Shown: positions 1 to 6,404 of the stretch, in pieces | Layout of the letters: each line of letters starts with the position of its first letter | Position numbering within the stretch: position 1 is the first letter of the stretch | Assembly (NCBI GenBank): GCA_913043035.1 | Contig: CAJWMM010000007.1 | Coordinates: 1-15,063 of the forward strand | Direction of reading: 5' to 3' | Length of the DNA stretch: 15,063 bases | Origin: an uncultured Gammaproteobacteria bacterium | GTDB lineage: Bacteria > Pseudomonadota > Gammaproteobacteria > GCA-002705445 > GCA-002716945 | The notes under the pieces: model-generated | What the model was told of the DNA's origin: nothing | Seen by the model: the letters and a program-made list of their open reading frames with translations, nothing else | The model's database searches: none | Program-made: the position numbers and the translations under genes

Positions 1-662
1 ACAAAGACGCAATAAGTTGTATCAAAAGTACTTACGAGCCATTTAGATCTAACTTAGAAAATAAACTAGAAACAGTAGATATATCTGAACAGAGAGAACT
101 AAAAAATTTAGGTTTTCATCCTGAAACTAAAAGACCAATTACAGTAAGACTTACAAAATATGGTCCAACTATTCAAATGGGGACAAAAGAAGATGAGGAG
201 AAACCTAAGTGGGCCGCTTTGATGCCACACCAAAAAAAGAACATTGATGCCATCACATTAGAGGATGCTCTAATGCTCTTTGAGCTACCTCGTAAAATAG
301 GTTCCTTCGATGATTCAGATGTCCTCATCAATATTGGGCCATTTGGACCATATATTAACTGTAAAAAAACAAATGTCTCAGTGAAAGAAAAAAATATATT
401 TGAAATTACAGAGCATGAAGCTATTGAAATGATAAAAGAAAAAAGAGAGATTGATGCTAATAAGGAAATTAATATTTTTGAAGAGTCTGGGATAAAAGTG
501 CTAAATGGTCCATATGGTCCATATGTTACAAACGGAAAAGTTAATGCTAGAGTTCCAAAAGATGTAGATCCAAAAACTCTGATTGAGAGTGTTTGCGTAG
601 AAATGATAAAAAATGCACCGAAAAGAAAAGGTCGAGGAAGATTTAGAGCTCGAAGAAAATGA
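1..662 (+). CDS. topA: DNA topoisomerase I, C-terminal part (partial at window start)
   Basis: This is the C-terminal end of type IA topoisomerase, which relaxes negatively supercoiled DNA. The frame is open from base 3, well upstream of the first in-frame ATG at 177, so the gene enters from outside the window and about 219 codons are visible. The visible part holds C-terminal topoisomerase repeats (the Toprim_Crpt type). A first unit is marked by KYGPTIQMG, followed by a linker with the typical ITLEDALMLFELPR. A second unit is marked by NIGPFGPYI and a third by NGPYGPYVTNGKVNARVPKD. The tail is basic (KRKGRGRFRARRK), as in many beta- and gammaproteobacterial TopA proteins. No Cys4 zinc ribbon is present in the visible part; it has only three scattered cysteines. 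The catalytic toprim and tyrosine domains lie outside the window. The TGA stop overlaps the tsaC start (ATGA), suggesting translational coupling. Confidence 0.93.
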   Translation, partial: KDAISCIKSTYEPFRSNLENKLETVDISEQRELKNLGFHPETKRPITVRLTKYGPTIQMGTKEDEEKPKWAALMPHQKKNIDAITLEDALMLFELPRKIGSFDDSDVLINIGPFGPYINCKKTNVSVKEKNIFEITEHEAIEMIKEKREIDANKEINIFEESGIKVLNGPYGPYVTNGKVNARVPKDVDPKTLIESVCVEMIKNAPKRKGRGRFRARRK

Positions 663-1210
663 AAGTGGGCAGTCCCTTAGAGTCTGTTAACTATCTAGGT
701 GCAGGTAAAATAATTGCTTATCCTACTGAGAGTATTTATGGAATTGGCTGCGATCCATACAATTACGATGCTGTCAAAAAAATATACAAAATTAAGAACA
801 GACCTAAAAATAAACCTATGATACTTATTGCCTCTGATATGAAACAAATAGAAAATCTTATTGACTATAATGCCATAAATCAATCTGTTATAGATTCCTG
901 GCCAGGACATACTACATGGCTATTACCTGCTTCAAATGCTTGCCCCCAATGGTTGTATGAAAAAGATAGTAAAAAAATAGCAATAAGAGTATCTGCACAT
1001 ACCACTGTAGTAAGTATTTGTAATAATTTTAAAAAACCAATCATATCAACAAGTGCAAATAAGAGTAAGGATGACCCAATAACAAAAATTGAGAAAATCA
1101 AGGATATTTTTAATAATGAAATTGATTTTATAGTAGAGGGTGATCTAGGAAATGAACCAGACCCTAGTGTCATTAGGGATTTAGAAACAGGTAAGATGAT
1201 CAGAGAGTAA
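659..1210 (+). CDS. tsaC: L-threonylcarbamoyladenylate synthase, TsaC/YrdC type
   Basis: TsaC makes threonylcarbamoyl-AMP from threonine, bicarbonate and ATP, the first step of the t6A37 modification of ANN-decoding tRNAs in the cytoplasm. The 183-residue length matches the short, single-domain TsaC form rather than the longer Sua5 with its extra C-terminal domain. Visible signatures are YPTESIYGIG (residues 21-30), the K-x-R pair at K46/R48, WPGHTTWLLP (81-90), AIRVSAH (108-114) and the S-x-N element STSAN (130-134). The C-terminus PDPSVIRDLETG is typical of the family. The start ATG overlaps the topA stop by 4 bases, and hemF begins 2 bases after its stop, so the three genes are probably co-transcribed. 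In E. coli and Pseudomonas, tsaC also sits beside aroE or hemF, which supports the assignment. Confidence 0.93.
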   Translation: MKVGSPLESVNYLGAGKIIAYPTESIYGIGCDPYNYDAVKKIYKIKNRPKNKPMILIASDMKQIENLIDYNAINQSVIDSWPGHTTWLLPASNACPQWLYEKDSKKIAIRVSAHTTVVSICNNFKKPIISTSANKSKDDPITKIEKIKDIFNNEIDFIVEGDLGNEPDPSVIRDLETGKMIRE

Positions 1211-1212
1211 TT

Positions 1213-2079
1213 ATGAGTTATAAGAATGCAGAAAAAATTTTTAAAAGACTACACTCAAAAGCTATTAGAACGTTCAAAGGTTTCGACGAAATTGTAAAAG
1301 TTAGTCGAACAAACTGGAAATATAAAGAGAAAGGTGGTGGACAAAGTGTGGAACTGTCAAGTGGTAAAATAATAGAAAAAGGCGCAGTAAATTTTTCGTC
1401 AATATCAGGAAAAATTATTCCGGGGTCTGCTTTATCAACAAAAATACTAACAAAAACAAAAAGTTTCTCAGCTACGGGAGTATCAATTGTTATACATCCT
1501 GAAAATCCATTTGTACCATGTTCTCACCTAAATATCAGATATTTCGAGCTCGGCAATAAATCTTGGTGGGTTGGTGGTGGGTACGATCTTACACCATACT
1601 TTCCCTTTGCTGAGGATATCAAGTATTGGCATAAAAATGCGAAAATAATAACAGATGGTCTTGATAGAAAACTATACAAGAATTTTAAGAAAGATTGTGA
1701 TGAATATTTTTATCTTAAACATAGAAGAGAGAAAAGAGGAGTTGGGGGCATTTTTTTCGATAATCTTAATGAATTACCCAAAGAGGATTACTTTACTTAC
1801 CTATCAAACGTCATGAATACGTACTTGAGCAGCTATTGCCAAATAGTTAAAAATCGTCATAACTTTAAATATGGAAAAAAACACAAAGAATTCCAGCTAT
1901 TTAGAAGAGGTAGGTATGTTGAATTTAATTTATTATATGATCGCGGGACTGTTTTTGGTCTCCAATCTGGTGGAAGAGCAGAGTCAATTCTAATGTCACT
2001 TCCTCCAAGTGTTCAGTGGTCGTCAAATAAAGATAAAATTTTTAAAAAATTTGAGCAAGAGCTCAAGAAGTATATTTAG
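1213..2079 (+). CDS. hemF: Oxygen-dependent coproporphyrinogen III oxidase
   Basis: HemF carries out the O2-dependent decarboxylation of coproporphyrinogen III to protoporphyrinogen IX in haem synthesis. The 288 residues are close to the family length of about 300. Visible signatures are NFSSISG (60-66), the central block from ATGVSIVIHPENPF through the catalytic-histidine segment CSHLNIRYF (H105), GGGYDLTPYFP (121-131), HRREKRGVGGIFFDNLNE (170-187), and FRRGRYVEFNLLYDRGT followed by QSGGRAESILMSLPP. All parts of the fold appear intact. The gene is the third in the topA-tsaC-hemF run and ends tail to tail with the thioesterase gene; the two stop codons overlap in bases 2076-2079. An oxygen-dependent enzyme implies at least part-time aerobic life; whether an anaerobic HemN exists elsewhere cannot be seen. 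Confidence 0.96.
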   Translation: MSYKNAEKIFKRLHSKAIRTFKGFDEIVKVSRTNWKYKEKGGGQSVELSSGKIIEKGAVNFSSISGKIIPGSALSTKILTKTKSFSATGVSIVIHPENPFVPCSHLNIRYFELGNKSWWVGGGYDLTPYFPFAEDIKYWHKNAKIITDGLDRKLYKNFKKDCDEYFYLKHRREKRGVGGIFFDNLNELPKEDYFTYLSNVMNTYLSSYCQIVKNRHNFKYGKKHKEFQLFRRGRYVEFNLLYDRGTVFGLQSGGRAESILMSLPPSVQWSSNKDKIFKKFEQELKKYI

Positions 2080-2555
2080 CTCTCGTTTAACAAAGTTTCT
2101 AAAAGTTTTGTATTTGTCTGTGCATCTTTATCATTTAAATTAACAATAGCAGTTGTTAGTCTAGATACACAATTTATCTTACCTTGGTCATTTCTTATAT
2201 CAATGTTCCAAACATGCACGCTTTTCCCTAAACTTACAGCTGTTGTAGTCCCAGTAACAAATCCATCGGCAACAGGACGCAAATGATTAGCATTTATCTC
2301 TAAACCTACTGCTTTTTGTTTTCTCATATCTATGCACATGTTAGATGCTATGCTGCCAAGAGATTCAGCGAGAACACAAGAGGCTCCGCCATGAAGAACT
2401 CCACGAGATTGTCTTGTTTTATCTTCAACAGGCATTCTTGCAACAATGTAATCATCTCCTAATTCAATGAATTCGATGCCCAAGTATTTATTAATATTGT
2501 TATTCCTCAACGAAATTACATGATCGAGGGTAAATTTCTCATGCCAAATGCTCAT
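2076..2555 (-). CDS. Hotdog-fold acyl-CoA thioesterase, PaaI/YdiI (MenI-like) family
   Basis: This is a small cytoplasmic hotdog thioesterase that should hydrolyse an acyl-CoA thioester. It resembles E. coli YdiI, the 1,4-dihydroxy-2-naphthoyl-CoA hydrolase, more than other hotdog groups. Matching segments are RGVLHGGASCVLAES (residues 51-65, with H55 and the putative catalytic E64), VGLEINANHLRP (83-94) and SRLTTAIVN (131-139). The reading frame extends 14 codons further upstream to an ATG at 2595-2597. I chose the ATG at 2553-2555 because it has a GGAGG four bases before it, because the encoded start MSIWHEKFTLDHV matches the family N-terminus, and because a promoter-like sequence overlaps the upstream ATG. 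The result is 159 residues. No menaquinone genes are visible, so the substrate is open and could be another aryl- or acyl-CoA. The gene is inserted, inverted, between hemF and hemB. Confidence 0.87.
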   Translation of the reverse strand: MSIWHEKFTLDHVISLRNNNINKYLGIEFIELGDDYIVARMPVEDKTRQSRGVLHGGASCVLAESLGSIASNMCIDMRKQKAVGLEINANHLRPVADGFVTGTTTAVSLGKSVHVWNIDIRNDQGKINCVSRLTTAIVNLNDKDAQTNTKLLETLLNES

Positions 2556-2559
2556 AAAA

Positions 2560-2564
2560 CCTCC
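2560..2564 (-). promoter_or_regulatory. Strong ribosome binding site deciding the thioesterase start
   Basis: Read on the minus strand, the bases are GGAGG followed by TTTT and the ATG at 2555. This is the best Shine-Dalgarno match before any gene on the minus strand here, and it argues against the in-frame ATG 14 codons upstream, which has no such site. The 4-base spacing is a little shorter than usual. Confidence 0.75.
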
Positions 2565-2587
2565 AATGTTACAATTGTTGATAGATA

Positions 2588-2596
2588 AATATACCA
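2588..2596 (-). promoter_or_regulatory. Putative extended -10 promoter element for the thioesterase gene
   Basis: Minus-strand sequence TGGTATATT fits an extended -10 element (TGn followed by TATAAT with one mismatch). Transcription would start near base 2581, giving a leader of about 25 bases containing the GGAGG site. No good -35 hexamer is visible upstream, only a T-rich stretch, which is compatible with an extended -10 promoter. The call rests on sequence pattern only, and in DNA this AT-rich such matches arise by chance fairly often. Confidence 0.4.
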
Positions 2597-2630
2597 TCTT
2601 CTCTTAAAATAAAAAATATTAGAGTTAAAT

Positions 2631-3623
2631 ATGAAAAAAAGATTTCCAAATATTCGAATGCGAAGACTCAGATCAACAAGTGGGATTAGAAAACTTGTTC
2701 GTGAGACAAATCTCTGTGGCTCAGATTTAATTCAGCCAATTTTTATTATTGAAGGTAAAAATAAACGTCAGAGAATAACATCTATGCCTGGTATTGATCG
2801 GTTGTCAATTGATATGGCGATTAAAGAAGTGAGATCATTAACCAAGAATGGTATTGGTGCAGTGGCCCTCTTTCCTCAAATTGAAAAAAAGAAGAAAAGT
2901 ATTCAAGCAACTGAAGCACATAACGATGATGGGCTTATTCAAAGGGCGATTAGAGATATTAAAAATAAGGTACCAGATAGCATAATTATCAGTGATGTTG
3001 CTCTAGACCCTTATACAACACATGGACAAGATGGAATACTCTCTAAAAAGGGAGAAATCTTAAACGATGAAACTATTGAAGTCCTAATAAAACAAGCCCT
3101 AAGTCATGCAAAATCTGGTGCGGACATAATTGCACCATCAGATATGATGGATGGCAGAGTATTGAAAATAAGAAATATACTAGAGAAGAACAAATTTATT
3201 GACACTATGATACTGTCTTATTCAGCTAAATATTCATCTAATTTTTATGGGCCATTCAGAGACGCTGTAGGCTCAGCAAAGAATCTAGGTGCTAAGAACA
3301 AAGATAGTTATCAGATGGACTATGCTAATATTGGTGATGCAATAAGAGAAGTGCAGCTTGATGTAGACGAAGGAGCTGATTTCGTCATGATTAAGCCTGG
3401 GTTGCCATACCTAGATATCGTTCAAAGGATAAAAGAAAGACTAAATGTTCCAATATTTGTCTATCAAGTTAGTGGTGAATATTCTATGATGAAGGCTGTA
3501 TCACGAAAAGGATGGCTAAATGAAAAGAAAATTGTCATGGAGACATTAGCATGTATAAAAAGAGCAGGGGCAACTGCTATCATTACGTATTATGCTAAAG
3601 AAGCATTAAAATGGATGAAATAA
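2631..3623 (+). CDS. hemB: Delta-aminolevulinic acid dehydratase (porphobilinogen synthase), Mg-type
   Basis: HemB condenses two 5-aminolevulinate molecules into porphobilinogen, the first common step of tetrapyrrole synthesis. At 330 residues it has normal family length. The two Schiff-base lysines are visible in SYSAKYSS (K200) and MIKPGLPY (K255). The metal loop at 122-134 reads DVALDPYTTHGQD: it has aspartate and alanine where zinc enzymes have three cysteines, so this is the Mg2+-dependent, zinc-independent form, very like Pseudomonas HemB. The N-terminal RMRRLRSTSGIRKLVRET and C-terminal RAGATAIITYYAKEA are also typical. The start ATG at 2631 lies in a 75-base gap shared with the divergent thioesterase gene; only a weak AGAG lies before it. 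The gene's end overlaps the aroE start by 13 bases, so the two are translationally coupled. Confidence 0.97.
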   Translation: MKKRFPNIRMRRLRSTSGIRKLVRETNLCGSDLIQPIFIIEGKNKRQRITSMPGIDRLSIDMAIKEVRSLTKNGIGAVALFPQIEKKKKSIQATEAHNDDGLIQRAIRDIKNKVPDSIIISDVALDPYTTHGQDGILSKKGEILNDETIEVLIKQALSHAKSGADIIAPSDMMDGRVLKIRNILEKNKFIDTMILSYSAKYSSNFYGPFRDAVGSAKNLGAKNKDSYQMDYANIGDAIREVQLDVDEGADFVMIKPGLPYLDIVQRIKERLNVPIFVYQVSGEYSMMKAVSRKGWLNEKKIVMETLACIKRAGATAIITYYAKEALKWMK

Positions 3624-4417
3624 GAAAATTTGCCGTTTTTGGCAATCCTATTAGTCATAGTCTATCGCCAATGATTCACAAAGAATTTGCAAAAGAGCAG
3701 AAGCTCAATATTCAATACAAGGCTATAGAGCCTGAAAGTGATGATTTCGAAACACACGCACAAAGCTTTTTCTCTAAAAAAGGAATAGGAGCCAATGTGA
3801 CAATCCCATTTAAGGACCAAGCATATTATTTTGCTGATGAGAGAGACGAAGTAAGTGATATTTGTCAATGCTCAAATACTCTTTGGTATGACGATGGAAA
3901 AATTAAAGCATTTAATACAGATGGACAGGGATTTGTAAATGATTTAAAGAAAAAGAAAATAGCTGTGAGAGGCATGAGAGTTCTGATATTAGGCACAGGT
4001 GGCTCAGCACGAAGTATCATAAACTCTATGTCTTCCGAGGATATAGAAAGCATATCAATTCTGAGTAGAACACAGAGCAAGGTAGATAGAATTATTGAAA
4101 ACTTTAGTAATAGAGGGAAAATTACACACCACTCAGATAGTGAAACCTACGAACTAGTAATCAACACTACGCCTATAAGCATGAGTAATACAGAAATATC
4201 TTTCCCAGAGAGTATGATTATGAACACCACTATAAGTTATGATCTTTTCTATTCACGGAAACAAACGAGATTCCAAAAATGGTCTCTTGATAAAGGAGCC
4301 TCTCTTGCTTTAGATGGCATTGGTATGCTAATTAACCAAGCAGCTTTGTCGTATGAAATTTGGAACAAATTCTCCCCTAATACAGAAAGAGTCGAACAAT
4401 TGATTAGGTCTTTGTGA
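3611..4417 (+). CDS. aroE: Shikimate dehydrogenase (NADP+)
   Basis: AroE reduces 3-dehydroshikimate to shikimate with NADPH in the aromatic amino acid/chorismate pathway. The length, 268 residues, is typical. Visible elements are FGNPISHSLSPMIH (10-23, shikimate-binding serines), GANVTIPFKDQAY with catalytic K68, NTDGQGF with catalytic D104, the nucleotide-binding loop GTGGSAR (128-134), the NADP-type region SRTQSK (152-157), INTTPISM (184-191) and the closing DGIGMLINQAALSYEIW (235-251). The ATG at 3611 lies within the last codons of hemB; the neighbouring ATG at 3615 is in the hemB frame and is not a start. The gene ends tail to tail with the carbonic anhydrase homologue, overlapping it by 14 bases. 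Chorismate also feeds 4-hydroxybenzoate, the substrate of UbiA encoded further along. Confidence 0.96.
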   Translation: MDEIRKFAVFGNPISHSLSPMIHKEFAKEQKLNIQYKAIEPESDDFETHAQSFFSKKGIGANVTIPFKDQAYYFADERDEVSDICQCSNTLWYDDGKIKAFNTDGQGFVNDLKKKKIAVRGMRVLILGTGGSARSIINSMSSEDIESISILSRTQSKVDRIIENFSNRGKITHHSDSETYELVINTTPISMSNTEISFPESMIMNTTISYDLFYSRKQTRFQKWSLDKGASLALDGIGMLINQAALSYEIWNKFSPNTERVEQLIRSL

Positions 4418-4931
4418 TATACCTATTTTTAAGATCTACATAGCCTTTCGCAGAATACAAAAGGAATTTTTTCTCTTTATTGTTAAGTTCTCTCATTTTT
4501 TTAACTGGTGAACCAAGATATAAAAAACCACTCTCAAGTTTTTTTCCAGGACTAACTAAAGAACCAGCCCCAATCATGACATCATTTGAGATTTCACTTC
4601 CATCAAGAATGATACTACCCATTCCTACTAAAACTCTATCCCCAATTTGGCATGCATGTATTATTACAGAATGCCCAACTGTAACATCATTACCTATGGT
4701 CGCGCTGAAGCCGATGGAGTATTCACTTTTGTGAGTTACATGTATGACTGAGCCATCTTGAATGTTTGTTCTTGCTCCAATGATTATCGGATTTATATCA
4801 CCTCTTGCTACAGACTGTGGCCACATCGCACTATCATCGCCTATTTTAACGTTACCTATTACAGTAGATTGTTCATCAATATAAGCTGATTCTGAGATGT
4901 CTGGATGAGTATTTTCAAAAGATCTAATCAT
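4404..4931 (-). CDS. Gamma-class carbonic anhydrase-like hexapeptide-repeat protein (YrdA family)
   Basis: This left-handed beta-helix protein of the YrdA branch is expected to form trimers with metal bound between subunits. The repeats run from about residue 22 to 140 (for example VIGNVKIGDDSAMWP, GARTNIQDGSVIHVTH, IGNDVTVGHSVIIHAC). The three histidines that bind the metal in gamma carbonic anhydrases are present (H64, H87 and H92, counting from the chosen start). ESGFLYLGSPVKKMREL near the end is very close to E. coli YrdA. Catalytic activity is not assured, because many YrdA-type proteins have no proven function. I start it at the ATG at 4929-4931. An in-frame ATG nine codons upstream (4956-4958) lies only two bases from a TATAAT box and would sit at or before the expected transcription start. 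In E. coli yrdA also lies near tsaC and aroE. The 3' end overlaps the convergent aroE by 14 bases. Confidence 0.88.
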   Translation of the reverse strand: MIRSFENTHPDISESAYIDEQSTVIGNVKIGDDSAMWPQSVARGDINPIIIGARTNIQDGSVIHVTHKSEYSIGFSATIGNDVTVGHSVIIHACQIGDRVLVGMGSIILDGSEISNDVMIGAGSLVSPGKKLESGFLYLGSPVKKMRELNNKEKKFLLYSAKGYVDLKNRYITKT

Positions 4932-4960
4932 TATATTTTCATTTCTTTTACTTAACATAT

Positions 4961-4966
4961 ATTATA
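4961..4966 (-). promoter_or_regulatory. Putative -10 box (TATAAT) for the carbonic anhydrase homologue
   Basis: The minus strand reads TATAAT, a full consensus -10 hexamer, about 30 bases before the chosen ATG at 4931. Expected initiation near base 4954 gives a short leader and excludes the upstream in-frame ATG. There is no clear -35 at the right distance. The gap of 63 bases between the two divergent starts must also hold the promoter of the fae-led operon on the other strand. Confidence 0.45.
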
Positions 4967-4994
4967 GTCATAAAAATATGAAAGGAAAAAAATT

Positions 4995-5543
4995 ATGAGT
5001 GAAAAAATAACTTTAAGAGTAGGAGAAGCACTTGTGGCAGGTGGTCCTCCTGGTACTGCAGCGGAGCCAGAGGTTGTAATAGGTGAGATGGACGGGCCTT
5101 TCGGAACAGCTTTTGCAAACCTTATGGGTAATCAAACAAAAGGACATTCAAAAGTTTTAGCTATAATGAATACTGATATAATGGTTAGACCACCAACTCT
5201 TATGGTGAGTAAAGTAACAGTAAACGATAACAGATATACAAATATATTAATGGGTACAGTTCAAGCTGCTATCGCAAACGGTGTTCTTGATTCCATCAGA
5301 AGTAATGATATACCTAAAGATAAAGTAAATGACCTTGGTATAATTGTGTCAGTTTGGCTAAATCCATCTGTTTCTAAAGAGGATAATTTGGACCATAAAG
5401 TGCTATTTGATATACATAGAAAGGCAACAGCATCAGCAATCCATAAGGCAATGAATAACCAGCCAGATATAGATTGGTTGCTCGAAAATCAGGATTCAAT
5501 TGTTCATAAGTATTTTCAAATGGGGCTTGATGGAAAAATATAA
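4995..5543 (+). CDS. Formaldehyde-activating enzyme (Fae) family protein, divergent homologue
   Basis: The protein belongs to the Fae family, whose founding members condense formaldehyde with tetrahydromethanopterin. Recognisable parts are the N-terminal strand TLRVGEALV (6-14), GTAFANLMGNQ (37-47), the conserved PPTLMVSKVTVND (66-78), then GTVQAAIANGVLD (87-99) and IPKDKVNDLGIIVSVW (106-121). At 182 residues it is slightly longer than classical Fae (about 170), with extra C-terminal residues ending in DWLLENQDSIVHKYFQ. Aligned by eye with the Methylobacterium protein, the N-terminal histidine of the active site is replaced by glutamate (E24) in GTAAEPEVVIG. It may therefore be a paralogue with changed activity, like the poorly characterised Fae2/Fae3 types. 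A good AAGGA lies 8 bases before the ATG. It heads a nine-gene + strand run and overlaps ubiA by 14 bases. Family membership is secure; the reaction is not. Confidence 0.9.
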   Translation: MSEKITLRVGEALVAGGPPGTAAEPEVVIGEMDGPFGTAFANLMGNQTKGHSKVLAIMNTDIMVRPPTLMVSKVTVNDNRYTNILMGTVQAAIANGVLDSIRSNDIPKDKVNDLGIIVSVWLNPSVSKEDNLDHKVLFDIHRKATASAIHKAMNNQPDIDWLLENQDSIVHKYFQMGLDGKI

Positions 5544-6399
5544 TATAGCTATCAATAAAATAAAGCTATATCTTGAACTCATGAGAGTAGATAGACCTAT
5601 TGGCTTTTATTTACTAATGTGGCCTGTTCTTTGGGCTTTCTTAATTGCTACAGATGGCCAACCTACCATAATTTATATGATAATTTTTGCTATTGGTATT
5701 ATAGCCACACGATCTGCAGGATGCATTATAAATGACTATTTTGACCAAGACATAGACAAAAAAGTTGAGAGAACAAAAAACAGAGTCTTAGCAAGCGAAA
5801 AGGTATCAAACAAAGAGGCAATAAGTATTTTCACTATTTTAATGCTTATCTGTTTATCTTTGCTTTTAATGCTGGGGTTAGAGATATTAATATTTGCAAT
5901 ACTATCTTTTTTCTTATTGATAATATATCCGCTTATGAAAAGATATTTTAAAATGCCTCAACTTATACTGGGCTTGGCGTTTGGCTCAAGCATACCCATG
6001 GTATTTATAATTGAAACAGGTGAGATGGATATTAATTGTTTTTTGTTATATTTCTTAACAGTTATATGGGCAATTGTTTATGACACATACTATGCCATGG
6101 CTGATAAAAATGATGATAATAAAATTGGTGTGCAATCTTCAGCTATTTTTTTTGGGGATAATGACATAAAGATTTCTAAAAACCTTCATTATTTAGTTAT
6201 TGTAGTTTTTTTACTTATCGGTTTGTTAAACAATTTTAATCTATTTTTCTACTTTTTTATTCTATTGTCTTGTTTGTGCATAATTTACCAGAATCTACTT
6301 GTAAGTAATAGAATTCCCTATCAGTGTATATCAGCTTTTGAAAATAATAATATATTTGGATTAATAGTCACTTTTGGTCTAATATTTAACTATCTCTAG
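5530..6399 (+). CDS. ubiA: 4-Hydroxybenzoate polyprenyltransferase
   Basis: UbiA is an inner-membrane enzyme that attaches the polyprenyl tail to 4-hydroxybenzoate in ubiquinone synthesis. With the chosen start it has 289 residues, the E. coli length. Both Asp-rich Mg-diphosphate motifs are present: NDYFDQDID (68-76) and YDTYYAMADKNDD (184-196). LMRVDRPIGFYLLMWPVLWA (18-37) and RTKNRVLASEKVSNKEA (81-97) are characteristic. Several hydrophobic segments follow, consistent with the usual multi-pass topology. The frame is open back to an ATG at 5500. I chose the ATG at 5530 because it has GGGG just upstream, the encoded start matches the family, and the overlap with the Fae homologue shrinks to 14 bases. 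No ubiC (chorismate lyase) is adjacent. bioB starts 5 bases after the stop. Confidence 0.94.
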   Translation: MEKYNIAINKIKLYLELMRVDRPIGFYLLMWPVLWAFLIATDGQPTIIYMIIFAIGIIATRSAGCIINDYFDQDIDKKVERTKNRVLASEKVSNKEAISIFTILMLICLSLLLMLGLEILIFAILSFFLLIIYPLMKRYFKMPQLILGLAFGSSIPMVFIIETGEMDINCFLLYFLTVIWAIVYDTYYAMADKNDDNKIGVQSSAIFFGDNDIKISKNLHYLVIVVFLLIGLLNNFNLFFYFFILLSCLCIIYQNLLVSNRIPYQCISAFENNNIFGLIVTFGLIFNYL

Positions 6400-6404
6400 T
6401 ATTT

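Noticed and set aside
880..1173. 97-codon - strand open frame inside tsaC
   Set aside because: Shadow of tsaC; hydrophobic by reading opposite Asn/Lys/Glu-rich codons, without any independent support.
4480..4734. 84-codon + strand open frame inside the carbonic anhydrase homologue
   Set aside because: Antisense shadow over the hexapeptide repeats; Pro-rich composition comes from complementing Gly codons.
5500..5529. Longer ubiA start at ATG 5500
   Set aside because: It would add ten residues unlike the UbiA family and enlarge the overlap with the Fae-like gene to 44 bases; ATG 5530 has a GGGG site just upstream.
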